A stretch of 33,982 nucleotides of DNA from positions 2,886-36,867 of the forward strand of contig BDDC01000754.1 of assembly GCA_001662425.1 (NCBI GenBank), written 5' to 3'. Shown here one piece after another: positions 1 through 11,405 of this stretch. The number at the start of each line of letters is the position of its first letter. The stretch's first letter is position 1. Position numbers and translations under genes: made by a program. This DNA is from Chlamydomonas sphaeroides. Taxonomy: Eukaryota > Chlorophyta > Chlorophyceae > Chlamydomonadales > Chlamydomonadaceae. The notes under the pieces are model-generated. The model searched no databases. It was not told the DNA's origin and saw only the letters and a list, made by a program, of their open reading frames with translations.

Positions 1-2849
1 GTAGTGCAGGGCGACGTCAGCTGCATAGGCCCACAGGAACTGACTCAGGCTGACTCAGCGGCGTGGACTTGTACGGCCGGAAGGCAGCGAGCGCCGAGGG
101 GGCGAGCGTTTCTTGCCCGTAAGCGTGCACGTTCAAACTGAGACGCCGACTCGGCCGCCGTACCTGTTGAAGAACATGTAGCCGTTGTCGTGGTTGAAGG
201 CGTCAAACGTCGTAAAACCGTACGGCGAGTACGGTTTGTTGGCTGTGGGCGAGAGCGCAAGATAGGGGATGTTGCTCAGTGCCGTGCTTTGGGATAGGCG
301 GCGAGCTCCCTCGCAGGCCCATCTAGATACAACAAGCCCGCTGGTCCTAAATGTGTGGATCCCTCCTCCTGGTGGGGGCGTGGGGCCGTTGTCGCCAATC
401 GTCCCCTCTCTCAGTGCCGCGCTTTGACGCATACCGTATGCAAGGCAGCAGCTGGCAAGCGCTTGCAACATTGGCTGCGACCCCAGCTGCCTGCCCGGTG
501 TCGTATTGGTGTCGTACCTCGTGCCAGGTGCGGCGTCAAGGGATCGTATTCGTTGATGAACCTACGGCCGGGAGCAACCGAGTGACCTGGTTTGTCAAAC
601 CGAGCCAGCTAGGGTGTTACGGGCTGCCAGTTGTCTGCTGCCCCTGCCCGACCTGCCCAACACCCTAGGCCCGGAAATCTCCGTACTCACTTGCCGACCA
701 GCGTCACGTCGTACCCTGCGTCGTACAGCTGCGCCGGCAGCCAGCTGCGTGGCAGGGGAAAGGGACGAGCCGCGGATTGGGGCAGCGTTGGCTGGTACTT
801 GAATGGCACGCCAGCCACCTGTTCGCCATACGGCACCATGCTGCGGTGCTGCGGTGCTGCCGCACTGTTGCAGATCCCTTCGTCCCAACCCCTGCACATG
901 CTGCTGCCGCCCTCTGCCGCACACACACACGCACGTCTTCTCGAGCTGCTCCTCGTAGAAGCGACCAAAGCCACCTGCGGGGGCCGGGGGCGGTAAGGGA
1001 GTGCGTCACTGGCATGCCGCCGAGCCACACCCAGGCCTGACACCCCCAAGGACCCGAAACGCAGGCCGCTCCACCCCGAGGCCAGCGGCTGGACGCCAGA
1101 CCTCCCACACGTGGCTCTGCGTCTCGTGCGCTGCCCGGCGCGAGGCCGTCCTTGACCCTCCCCCCTCCAGGTCAGTAGCAGCCCCCCCGGCCAGCAGCTG
1201 GGCGCCTGCCGGCAAGCCGACGGGCAGCGGCACCCCCCGGGCCCTCCGCGCCACAGAGCCCACGAGACCCTTCCGCGGCTGTCTGCTGACCGCCTCACCC
1301 GTCTGAGGCAAGGCAGGGGGGCGGGTCGGAGGGCAGGTGCGAGTTAGGGCAGGCACATGGCGAGGCAGCCGGAAGGCGGGCGGGCACAGGGCGCGGGTGC
1401 TTGGGGGCTGCCGGGCGGCACCCAGAGGCGCTGCGCTGCGTGGCCTCCGAACCACGCCAGTGGGCGCTCCACCCACCCACCCTACCGGGTAGAAGTTGCT
1501 GGTGACTGCAGTCAGCCGGCACAGGCAGAGTCGTGTTTGTGGGGTGGGGGCATGGCGAGGACAGGGGGGCACTTTCAATGGGTGGAGCACCGCTGCACAG
1601 CTGCAGCTCCCACGGGGGAGGCACCGTGGCTCCCCGACTGCAGCTCCTTTGCAGCTCCGACTCCCGACGGCACGGCGCTGTGCTCCCCTGCTGCTGTTGA
1701 GTAAGGGCGCAGCGCCTGCCCTCCCCTCCTGCCAACCCCTCTCCCTGCCCCTCCCCACCGTTGGTGCAGTGCGCGAGTTTGCCGGTGAGCAGCGCCAGGC
1801 GGGCGGGGCAGCACACGCCCGTAGACACGATGAAGTTGTTCACTGGGGGGTTGAGAGGGAGGAAAGGAACATGAGCGGGGAGCCGCGGTCGCAGAGGCCG
1901 AGGCAGCAGCAGATCGGGGATGGTGTACGAGGGTCCTTGCCGACGGCGGGCTCGGCTGACACGCAGTACAGCGAGCCTCAGCCCAAACCCATTCTTGCCA
2001 TCCAGCCCCACGACAAACGGCATCGCAGCCCCCGGCGCTACCCCTCTCCAGCCACCGCCCCTGCGCCTGTGTGTCTGCCGCCATGGCCGCCACAGCTGCG
2101 AACATACGCTCCGTCAAACAAACCCACTCACGTCGTGTTCCACCCTGCGCCAGGTGGCGGTTCATTGCTGGCATATAGTGCGGGTGTGTGGAGTTGAGCA
2201 AGTCGTCCTGGTCGTCGGTGATGACGATGACAAAGTTGGGCCGCCGGGGCTGCCCGGGCTCTTGGCCCAGTGGCCGGGCCCGGGGCGGGGGGCTTGGCGG
2301 CCGAGGCGGCGGCATCGCCAGCCGCGGGGGGAGAGGCAGTGGCGGGGGCCGCGGTGATCTGGGCGAGCGGGTTGGTGGCGGTGACGGAAGGGGCCGTGGT
2401 GGGGGTTTCGTTTGCCAGGTAGCAGCTGGCGGTGGGCTGGCAGGCGGCGACGCTATGCGTGGAGGTGGCGGCCACGTCGGCTTGTTGGCTTGTTGAGGCT
2501 GCGATGCAGGCGGTCGCGATGCGAGCGCCGCCTGCGAGGAGGCTGGTGTTGCGCCAGGCACTGGCTGCCGCTGTGTGTCGACCTGGGGCTGAGGGGCTGG
2601 GCCCGCGCTGGCGGGTTGCGGGAGTGGGAGGGGGCGGGCTGGGGAGTCAACAGGTGCCTGTGAGCCAGCTCCTGTTGCCAGCGCCGACCGTGAACCCGAG
2701 TTGCCCGTCGCGCCGCTGGGCTCCCAGCTGCTCTTGTCCGAAAACGGGGCATGCGCTGCATGGCAAATGACTACTAACCCCAAGGCGGTTATCAAGACCG
2801 TCGGTGTTAGCGTTGCTGAGCTGCACTTCAGAGGTATGCGCCGTCTCAT
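1..2849 (-). CDS. Secreted/extracellular sulfatase with proline-rich N-terminal stalk (3' part outside window)
   Basis: Alkaline phosphatase-superfamily sulfatase that would hydrolyse sulfate esters outside the cell or in the wall. Predicted exons in transcript order: 2849-2132, 1842-1759, 1505-1473, 974-935, 744-691, 561-518, 242-164, 49-1 (continuing left). The phases of all eight exons agree. Residues 1-34 form a signal peptide or anchor (MRRRIP then a hydrophobic run ending CHAAHA). Residues about 68-200 are Pro/Ser/Ala/Gln-rich, with SPPP and PPRPPSPPP blocks like hydroxyproline-rich wall proteins. The catalytic domain starts at RPNFVIVITDDQDD (about 203-216), which supplies the metal-binding aspartates. 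Exon 2 carries VCCPARLALLTGK, the C-x-P-x-R sulfatase signature; Cys250 is the expected formylglycine site. Exon 5 reads WLPAQLYDAGYDVTLVGK, typical of the family. Exon 3 has an earlier in-register GT, but only the later donor keeps the GGFGRF frame. Family assignment is secure; the substrate is unknown. The last exon (49-1) is the least certain. Confidence 0.88.
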
Positions 2850-3587
2850 AGTTGCGACTTCATGCCAACCGGTGATGCGGCTAGACGACCACCTTACAAC
2901 GGGACCGCGGCTTGGTAGTAGCTACTAACATGAAAGCAGCTTAAAAACAGGGTAAGCGAGCAAGAGTGGCGGGCCAGCAGCGTCGCTTCTTAAATGTGCG
3001 CGCGAGCGGCAAACCGTGGAAAGTAGAGTTCAACGCTGAGGTATATAGCCTGGAACAGTAATTGCCAGCGTGACCTGTCGTGAGGCAGGAAGCTGTCACA
3101 CACAAGTGGCGGGCGGCCTCGGAACGGCCTCGGGATGTGACCCGCCCGTCCCCTTGACACTGGCCCGACCTTAGTCAGCGACTCGCACCGAAGCTTCGCC
3201 TCGGCGATGATCACTTTGTTGCAACAACTTTCGCCTGCAGCTGATCTGCTCGACAGCAATCGATGCCAAAGGTGCCCAGCTCGCCACCTAGCCTCCGCCA
3301 CACGCCGCCACCTGCCGCCGCGGCAGGCCGCGGCCAGGTACGGCGCGGGCATGGAGGGCATGGTCTCACCCCGTCCCCTAGCCTGCCAAGCCATGCACCT
3401 GTGACCTTCACGAGGTTCGTTGTGGACTGCATGAAATAGCACAAGGGCGACGGCGACGGACCTGCATGTCAGAATTCCCTGCTCTCTGCTGCACACCCTG
3501 CTTCCTGCTCACGATCTCACCCCGGCGCCGTACCCATGACCCGTTCGTGTGGGAGCGCCCAACCTGCCCACCATAAAATACACGATA
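2850..3587. other. Divergent intergenic region
   Basis: 738 bp between the start codons of the sulfatase (leftward) and the SGNH-domain gene (rightward). It must hold both promoters and 5' UTRs. Apart from the TATATA at 3042 and an A/T-rich stretch immediately before the 3588 start codon, no motif or coding segment is recognisable. Confidence 0.6.
3042..3047 (-). promoter_or_regulatory. Possible TATA box for the sulfatase gene
   Basis: TATATA lies about 195 bp upstream of the sulfatase start codon in an otherwise GC-rich divergent intergenic region. The match is short and palindromic, so orientation is not determined by the sequence; assignment to the minus-strand gene is inference from distance. 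Confidence 0.3.
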
Positions 3588-6500
3588 ATGCACTGGCGCA
3601 CCGTAGCGTTGCTGCTAGCCCTGTCAATCGCAAGTTCAAACTCGCAGCCGTCGCACCAGTCTTGCGTGGGCAAGGCAAACCAGTCTGGAGCAGGACAGGT
3701 ATCGCTCAACGACGTTGTACTGGTAGTCGTGGACGACGGCAGCCCGGCAGCGTTGATTGAAGAATCGCGCTATTGGGCGGTGGACGGTGGAGCTCGCGCT
3801 GTCGTCGTAGCTAGCAACTCTACACCTACGCAGCGCGGCATAAAGCAGGCCAGCGAGGAGTGGGTACTCACCGATGGCTCGCTCGGTGCTGTTGCCCAGG
3901 TAAGGCACGCTGGGCGTCACGCGTCGATCCCCCGTGCACCGTGCTTCGTCCTCCCGCCCCCTCCCCCGACCGACACGCGCGCATGGTGTCACGGAAGCGC
4001 TCGAGCCACGGCTCGCTTGCGCTTGGCTGGGGGCTCCACTGCCTCCGGCGCCGCACACACGGCCCCGCAGCCTCGGCCTGGCGCCATGCAGGCGCTGCGC
4101 TGTCCACCTGCCGAACGGCTGGGAGCGGGCGCCGCTCACGCTGCAGCCACCAGCAGCCACAAGCGAACACGACCTGGGCCGCATAAGCTGGGGGGCTGCA
4201 ACACGCTGCAACGCGCGCGACGCGCGGGCGGCGCGTCCTGCCCTGCTTGGAGCGCTCCCCGTGACCGCCCTGGCCCACATGGGTGTCATGGGTGCCCCGG
4301 GAAGGCGCTAAAGGCCGCTAGGCGCGCTGCGCGGTCAGGGCAGGGAGATAGTCGGGCCATGGGGCCGTGTGTGGACGCTGCCGTACTGGCTGCGTTCGTT
4401 GCGCTGTCCCCCTTCCCTGCCATGCGGGGCACCGCGCTGCGCCGCGTCGCCCGCAGGCCTCCCGGCCCCTGTCCCTCCCCCTCCGCCTGCCTAAAACCCA
4501 AGCCCCGCACTCCCCGTTCCCCCAACACGCGCGTATGTCGGTGCGCTGTGCCCTTGGTACATCCCCATCCCCGCGGCTCTTCCGCCCACGCCTTCACCCG
4601 CGCTTGGGCTCCCGCAGCGGGGCCGCGCCTGCAGCCCTGTGCGCCCACGCGTGCAGCACCCCATCGCCACCCAGTGGTGCCGACGGCCGCTGCCCCGCAG
4701 GCTGCAGCGCTGGCTGCCAGGGCGGCCACCCGCTTCAAGTGGCTGGTGCTGGTGACTGCTAGCACGGCGGTCAACCTGCATGTCGTCCGCAGCCTGCTGG
4801 AGGGTGCGTGCACAGACCCCCAAACCCTGGCTCTAGGAACCGTGTGGTTGGTGCCCAGGGCTTCATGTTCGCCCACATGGTGGCCCACAGCTTTGGTGGC
4901 CGGCCGCAGCAACCTCGCCTCGCCTCGCCTCGCCTCGCCTCGCCTCGCCTCGCCTCGCCTCGCCTCGCCTCGCCTCGCCTCGCCCTGCCCCCTGCGCCGA
5001 GCCGCCCCCGCCTGCTCCCACCTGCCCACGGCGCCGTTTCCGCAGGCTTCGACTCGGGTCTGCCGTACGCGGTCACCGACTGCCTGGTCGGCGGCGGCGC
5101 GCAGCACGCGGGCTTGTGCCTGCCGGCGCCGCCGGTGTGCCGGCCGTGCCACGCGGCCGAGGGCGGCGCCGAGGGCGGGCTGCTGCGGCCCGCGGGCTGC
5201 CCCTGCAGTCCGGCGCTGGCGTGCAGCGGGATGGGCGCTGAGCAGGAGCGGTGCCTGGAGGGGCTGGGGCCGCATGTGGCGCACACAGGTGGGCTGCGGG
5301 AGGGAGGGAGGGCGCCTGTTACCCGACGTGGCCATGGCCCCCACCAGGGCATGCTAGGGCGGCATGCGTGTGGGTTCTCCAAGGGAAGTAATAAAGTAAC
5401 ATGCGACGCGCCACTTATTCGAGGGGCTGGTGGGTGTGTTCAAGTGTTGAGTAGAACAGAACCCCGCACACGGCACAGGTGTGTGTGACGCCTGGGTCCT
5501 TTCCCTGCACCTGCCAACACGAGCCGCCCCATTGCCACGCCCCGCGCCCCCCGGGGCAGGCGGCGTCGCGCTGAGCGCCGGGCTTATGAGCTGCAGCCCT
5601 CTGGCCGACCCGGACGGCGCCGCCCTCGTCGCCGGCTTCTTCACGCAGCAGGCCGCCGCCGTCACCTGGGCCACGGTCGGCGACGGCAGCAGTGACGCCG
5701 CCGCCGCTGCGGCGGGCTCCGGCCGGGCGCACTGGGCGCTGGCCTTCCGCGTGCTGACGCGGCTGCTGTACGGCATGGGCGTGGCCGTGACGTCGCCGCT
5801 GGCGCCGCCGTCGGGCGCGTTCATGGGTCTCACGCGCTTCGGCAGCCGGCCCAATACGTTGGTGGGCAAGGTGAGGACGTGCGCTGTATGCCGTACCGGT
5901 ACGCATGCCGTACATCACAGCCCGTAGGATCCGTCTGTACCCGTGTTGCTGACGTGCGCCGTCGCACGCAGGGGTTCGCCGACATCGTCACGGACGCCGC
6001 CGCCGGCAACTGCAGCCACCCGACGCTGTGCGGCGAGGTCGCCGCCTATGTCGCCACGGCGCCGCTGCACCCGGCCGCCACCAACCCCGCCGCCGTCGCA
6101 GCCGCCGCCAGCTTCAGCTACGCGGCGCTGATTGCCGCAGCGCAGGCGGGCGCCACGGCGCTGCCGCACGCCACGGCGCAGCAGCAGCCCCAGGATGCCG
6201 CGGCGACGCAACAGCTCGCGCCCCTGGCCCTGGGCTCGGCTGCGTCGGCCCCCGCTGCCGCTGCTGCGCCCTACTTCACCGGCCTCAGCTGCTTGTCCCG
6301 CTACACGCTGCCAAAGTGCCCCATCCCGGTGCGACCCCAGCCGCCGCGCCGTGTGTACCGTACGTGCTCGTGTCGTACAGTGGACGCATGGCGCATGCGG
6401 GTGCACCTCTGCGCCCCTCTGCGGATGAGGGTCGCTGGCGCCGCCGTCAGCCACAGTATGTTGCGTCACCGCATCCTGACACCTGCCGCAGGGCGCCTGC

Positions 6501-9500
6501 CTGGGGGAAGACAACTGTGTGGCCTGGGGCTCGGGGGCCTTCAACTTTGACGCGCCAGGTGGGGCCTGCCCGTCGCCCCCGCCTGCAATCTGGCTGCGGC
6601 AGCAGGGAGCGCAACACGCGGCCGCCCCCCGCCGGCCTCCTGCACGTCCCTGCCGACACCGTTTTGTCTGGCCTCGGCCGCGGCGGCGCCTCACCCTACC
6701 TGCGCCCGCCCACTTGCCCCGCCTCCCCTCCTGTCCTGCCCCGCCTCCCCCAGAGCCGTTCTACGAGTACATGAACTACATAGACTGGGCGCCGGGGAGC
6801 CCCATCGATGGGAGACATGTGAGCGGCGGCCGTGGGGCTTGCTTGACCATGGGCGGACGTGTGGCGATGGGACACGGCGAGGGGTGTGGCTGTGCTTGTC
6901 AGCCAGGACCGCTCAGGACGACGCCCCGTAGGTATGGCGCATACGATGTTGGGGCCGCCCCCGGGGGGACCACGCGCCACGACCGTCCATCTCAGCCCCA
7001 CGTGTGCTGCTTGGTGTGCGTGTTCCGTGCACACCACGGAGCAGCACACACAGCGACACACCGCATTGGCAGCCACGTGCTTAACCCCACCGCTGAGCCG
7101 GCCCACAGGTGCACCCCTACCGCAACCCCAACCGGCCTGCCTGCCGCGAAACCGACGCGCCCGGCTTCTGGTTCGCCGGCCAGTGGCGCGCCTTGCAGCC
7201 CTTCCCCGACAAGCCGCGGCATGCCGAGGCGCCGCCGCCGCCCTCGCCCGTGCCCCCCGGCGAGAGGTTCTCGGCTGACGACAGCTTCTGCTCCTGGCAG
7301 AGGTGAGCCGCACGTCACCAGCTTTGGTCCAGCCTTGTGTGTGTCCATGTGTGTTGCACGTGGGCGGTGCCGCCAGCCTGTGCGCAATCGGCCCCTGCAC
7401 AACGACCAGATGTGTGTTCACGAATAGGAACATACGGTAACACGCCCCGCGTAGCACGCCATGTGTCTTCAAGTGTGAAGTAGAACAAAACCCCACACAT
7501 GTGTATTCGTGTGTGCCCCACCGCGCGCTCTTGGAGGCCATGGGGCCTCAGCCTGTCCACATCGTGCAGACGAGTTGGCGGGTGCGAGCACTCGTGGTAG
7601 GAAGACACGGAGCGCTGGGGCGTGTGCCCCTGTGTCGGCTTCCCCAGGTTTCCTCGAAGGGACATGATCGAGTGCCTCCGCGGCAAGAAGGTGCGCGCCG
7701 CGGGTCTAGCCTGGCGCGCGCTGCGACACCAGGGGGGCGGGGGAGGCCCGCCAGCGCACGTCTGTGGCAGCCGCGAGGAGGCGCCTCGCAGCAAGGCATG
7801 CTGCTATGGCCTTACGCTGGGCCGTGTCGTGCGCAGGTGATATTCTTGGGGGACAGCGTCAACCGCCAGCTCCTGACCAGGTACCGTGTGTGTGCGTTCA
7901 TGTGTGTTTTGGTGTGGGGTACATCATGGGAGGGGATAACAGGCAGGCAGGCAGGCAATGAGGGGTCGCGCTGCAGCGCAGCGGCTCCGATCCCCCCACA
8001 CGCCAAACAGGGTGTACCCGGCGCCGCTCCGGCCCCCCGACGCCGCGCGCTCTTAGCGCCCCTGCTCTGCCTGCGCGGCCTCCACGTGGCGGCAGCCCCG
8101 GCCGCACCCGTACCTGGGGCTTGCCACACACCGGGGCGTGCCGCGTGCGGGGTGGTACTCTATTGCGGCCCTATCAGGGTTGAACACAACATACCGGTGG
8201 TCCGCCACTACTCGGATGTGGCCTTCCGGCGACATCCCGTGGCAAGCTACACGACGCTCGTGCGCAACCAAACGCCCCGGCAACTCGACAGCCCCTTATG
8301 CATGCTTATGATAAGCTAGAACGATGTCAAAAGAGGCAGCCCCTTATGCTGCGCGCGGCCCGGCCCTGCTCGCGCTGCTCCTGCCCCCAGGCTGGTGTTC
8401 TACCTGCGCGGCTTCGAGCACGCTGTGGAGCACTACTACCACGGCGCCTCGCTGTACGTGATGTACGCCAACGGCACGGACCGGCTGATCGTGGAGGGCT
8501 CGGCATTGGAGGAGCTAGCCGACCCCCTGCAGCCGGGGGAGCTGTTCCGGGTGCGTCTACGCGCCTGGTGTACGCCTGGTGCAATGCAGCTGTTGCTGCG
8601 TGCGGGAGCCCGCTGACGAGGCCGAATCCCCTGAGCGGCGGACAACGCGGCCCGGGTGCTGTGCTGTCATGTGCTGTGCCGTGGCAGGCTGGCTTCATGT
8701 GGGCTGGCAAGCAGGGCAACCCCACTCGGCTGCTGGCGGCCGAGCCCGACATTGTGGTGCTGGGCGGCATGGCGGTCGTGGGTGCGTCATGCATTGCGCC
8801 TTGCGCACACACGACCCGCCTCTCACATGTTCACACCCACGCCCGCTCATGCGCCAAGCACCCGTGCCCGACACGCCTCCTGCAGGCCCACTGCTGGAGC
8901 CAAACAACGTGTTCGACGAGACGGGCCCCGAGCTGGCGGAGCGCGTCATGGAGGCGGGCCAGGCCACCGGCAAGCCCAGCGCCCTGCTGTTCCAGCTGAT
9001 GCATCTGCACGTCAAGACGCCGGATGAGCCGCTGCTGGCGCACGCCGAGGCCATGCGCGAGGCGGCGCCGCAGCTGCGTGAGCGCTACCCAGGCGTCAAC
9101 CTGCAGGCAGGTGTTGGGTGCGGGAGGGAGCGTGCCATGGTGCTTGGATGCGATGGGTGCGGGGCGGGCCTGCACTGGGGTGGCCGGCGGCGTGTGCGAG
9201 TTGGTGTTGCGCTCGCGTCGGAGGGTCGCGGTGTTGTCGTCTGTCGGGCGGGGCGGGGCAGGCCGGGGCCGAGGCGGGGTGCGGCGCAGGGTGTGGTGGG
9301 CGCACCGGCTCCAGCCCGCAAGGTGGTGCCAACGGATGCCGTTGCGATGGGCGCGCGTGGGCTGCAGGTGCTGCCAACGGACGTCATGTCCAGGACGGCC
9401 CCCTACCTGCGCAACGAGGTCGAGGACCCCGGCACGCACTTCGGGGTAAGGCAGGCGGGTTGCGCAAGCGCGCGTGGAGTGGGACCGTAGCTTCCCCTGG

Positions 9501-9871
9501 CGTGCCGTACGCCGTACGGTGTACGGAGCTTGTTGGCGCTGCAGCCGCCCAGCTGCACCATTGCAGACCGTCTGGTGCAGGGCCGTGCCACGGTGCCCCC
9601 ACGCCCCGCCCGGCTGCCTGCGCCCGCACCCAACGGCGACTGCAGCAGGCCGCGGCGCCCCGGCAGCTTGGGGCCGGGCTGCGCGGCTGGCGCGTGCCTC
9701 ATCCCCTCTGCTCCGTCCCTACCCGCCCGCCTGCCCGTCGCGTCGCAGTGTATCTACGTTGACCTGTACGACAGCAAGGCTCGCGGCTACAAGTCGCCCG
9801 CCGACCGCGACTGCCGCGACCTGTTCAACCTGGAGCTGCTGCACATGGCGTTCAACGCGCTGTGCGGATGA
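3588..9871 (+). CDS. Secretory protein: degenerate Fringe/GT31-like region plus SGNH/PC-esterase-like region
   Basis: Fifteen exons, all junctions in phase, about 804 residues: 3588-3899, 4701-4803, 5046-5288, 5560-5870, 5972-6328, 6492-6558, 6754-6818, 7109-7302, 7648-7690, 7837-7880, 8391-8550, 8688-8781, 8886-9106, 9368-9445, 9749-9871. The start at 3588 gives a clean signal peptide (MHWRTVALLLALSIASS). Residues about 35-230 resemble a Fringe-type glycosyltransferase: RFKWLVLVTAS (114-124) sits where Fringe proteins have the K/RWY...DDD strand, and GGVALSAGL (220-228) resembles the GGAG-x-x-LS loop. The metal-binding DDD is TAS here, so that region may be inactive. Residues 550-804 resemble a PC-esterase/TBL-type SGNH fold: a lead-in DMIECLRGKK, block I FLGDSVNR (Ser572), a later PDIVVLGGM strand and a C-terminal DCRDLFNLELLHMAFNALC that may supply the catalytic Asp/His. 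The likely role is polysaccharide or glycoprotein modification in the Golgi or wall. Existence of the gene is well supported; both domain names are inferred from motifs. No TGTAA was found within 1.5 kb downstream. Confidence 0.72.
4916..4980. repeat. (CGCCT)n microsatellite, about 13 units
   Basis: Thirteen perfect or near-perfect CGCCT pentamers inside intron 2 (4804-5045) of the SGNH-domain gene. Open frames through it on both strands (Ala-Arg-Arg-Gly-Glu or Arg-Leu-Ala-Ser-Pro type) are artefacts of the repeat. Confidence 0.95.
5435..5465 (+). repeat. Dispersed short repeat, copy A
   Basis: About 31 bp sharing TGTGTTCAAGTGT followed by AGTAGAACAGAACCCC with copies at 7462 and 10465. It lies in intron 3 of the SGNH-domain gene, in the same orientation as the gene. 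Weaker similarity to copy B extends about 50 bp upstream (a GTAACA...GCG...GCAC-like stretch). Confidence 0.65.
7462..7494 (+). repeat. Dispersed short repeat, copy B
   Basis: Matches copy A (5435) over about 33 bp with two extra bases near its start (TGTGTCTTCAAGTGT, then AAGTAGAACAAAACCCC). It lies in intron 8 of the same gene, in the same orientation. Confidence 0.65.
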
Positions 9872-10195
9872 GGTGGGCGGCGCGCCGCTGGGGGGCTGGG
9901 TGCGCCCCCCGACGACGCAACACCGCAAGGGATGTGGTTCTGCAGCATATGCATCGCCGCACGGCTGGGGCTAGCAGCGTTGCTGCGCTGGCGCAGCGTG
10001 CGCGTGCGCGTGGTACTGTGCCCGGTTCCTGAGCCCCGAGGGGTACGCTGGTGGCCCCTACGGCAGCCACTGCAACGGCGTGCCGAGCCCAGTGAAGACG
10101 TGGCCTTTGCGTACCACACCGCATGCGGGTGGGGCTGTGCGAGCAGAGCCCGGTGATCGGCCATCGCAGCCGCCACCGCCGCCATGAGCCGCCCA

Positions 10196-10225
10196 ATCTT
10201 GGGGCAGGTGATCTTGGGGCAGGTG
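10196..10225. repeat. 15-bp tandem duplication
   Basis: ATCTTGGGGCAGGTG occurs twice back to back in the convergent intergenic region. Confidence 0.9.
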
Positions 10226-10315
10226 GGTAGGCTCGGCAGCAGGCGCTGCGGCCCCCATGCACCGCAGCAGAAGGGGCTCAGCTGTGTCGATGTGCGCGTG
10301 AGCGCTGGTGTCGGG

Positions 10316-10335
10316 TGCAGTGCAGTGCAGTGCAG
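10316..10335. repeat. (TGCAG)4 microsatellite
   Basis: Four perfect TGCAG units in the intergenic region between the SGNH-domain gene and the Pol5-like gene. Confidence 0.9.
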
Positions 10336-10464
10336 GCGCCTGCAGGCCGCACTGGGCAGGGGTGGGGCCGGACAGGGGTGGCAGGGGTGGGGCCGGAGAG
10401 CTCTGCCGGGGCTGAGCGCGCGGGCTCAACGCGCATCAGCAGCACAAGTAGGTGCCGGTTTAAA

Positions 10465-10494
10465 TGTGTTCAAGTGTCAAGTGAAACAGAACCC
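10465..10494 (+). repeat. Dispersed short repeat, copy C
   Basis: TGTGTTCAAGTGTCAAGTGA then AACAGAACCC, matching copies A and B. It lies in the intergenic region about 600 bp past the SGNH-domain gene stop codon, in the same orientation. Confidence 0.6.
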
Positions 10495-11400
10495 GTGGCA
10501 GGGCATGGCCTGGCGCTACCGCAGCCCCCGCGCGCATGTGCCGGCTGTGTGTTGGGGGCTCTGTGGGAGGCGCGGGATGACGCACGGCAATGCGCGAGGT
10601 GGAGGCGCTGTGCGGACGAGCGCGGCGTGGGAGCGAGCGCTTAGCCTGCGGCGGTGTGCGTGCGCAGTCTGCTGCAGTGTTGTCTCTGAGCACATGGTCC
10701 GGACAACGAACGCATCCTGACAATAGCGCACATGGACACAAGCCCCACGCGTTGAGGCTGGCCAAACCTGATGCGCACCGCGGTGTGCTGCGCTGGGGAG
10801 GGTGCGCAGCAGGCACAGCGCATAGGCCAACAGGGCATCGCCAGCACCCTGCCCTGGCACATGGAGTTGCGGCTGCGCGCAACTGCCCCTACCTGCGGCG
10901 TCAGACCTCGGCGTCGCGCAGCGCCCTTGCACGCCAGTGTGGCTGCGCGTGTCGAGGCAAGAGGTGTGGCAGAGTCGGGTCTGGTTGGTTGGGCTACACG
11001 GTAACACGGATAACCTCGCCACCCCATCCAGTCCGATCTTGTTGCATGGTGCTGCTGCGCAATGGACCGCGGCCCCGGTGCTCTTGTGCCAGCCAGTTCC
11101 ACTCCAAGACATCTGCTCCGGACGCCAAGCGCCTGGGCCTTCACGTTCGCCAGCAGCGGCCCCGCCTTGCCTGCACATCAGATCGCAGTATGGCAGCGAG
11201 CCAAGCGCGCGTCAACCCGGGACAACGCGTCCAGGGTGCAGCGGCGCTCTAGCGGCGACACCTCCCCTCGTCAAACGAAATCCGATTTGCGCCCCCCGCT
11301 GCACCCAACCGCACGTCTTTGTTCGTTCGTCGCGCGCCAAGCCACGCACTGTGCAGCATTCGCAGCCGCCTATCATACCCAGTCTACCCTTACCCTAACA

Positions 11401-11405
11401 TTACA
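11401..11405 (-). terminator. TGTAA polyadenylation signal (candidate)
   Basis: TGTAA on the minus strand, about 40 nt after the stop codon of the Pol5-like gene. TGTAA is the usual poly(A) signal of volvocine algae. The implied 3' UTR would be short, so a more distal site remains possible. Confidence 0.45.

Noticed and set aside
1473..1505. Possible frameshift in the sulfatase at exon 3
   Set aside because: An early GT donor at CCG|GTAGGG breaks the frame, but the GTGGAG donor 13 bp further on restores GGFGRF in phase, so no frameshift is needed.
4286..5344. 352-codon minus-strand open frame opposite the SGNH-domain gene
   Set aside because: It is the reverse of introns and exons of a phase-consistent gene, and its Ala-Arg-Arg-Gly-Glu run is only the CGCCT microsatellite.
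9499..9525. Clustered TACGG/CCGTA palindromes
   Set aside because: Similar short runs occur in several introns of the window; they are too short and variable to define a site or element.
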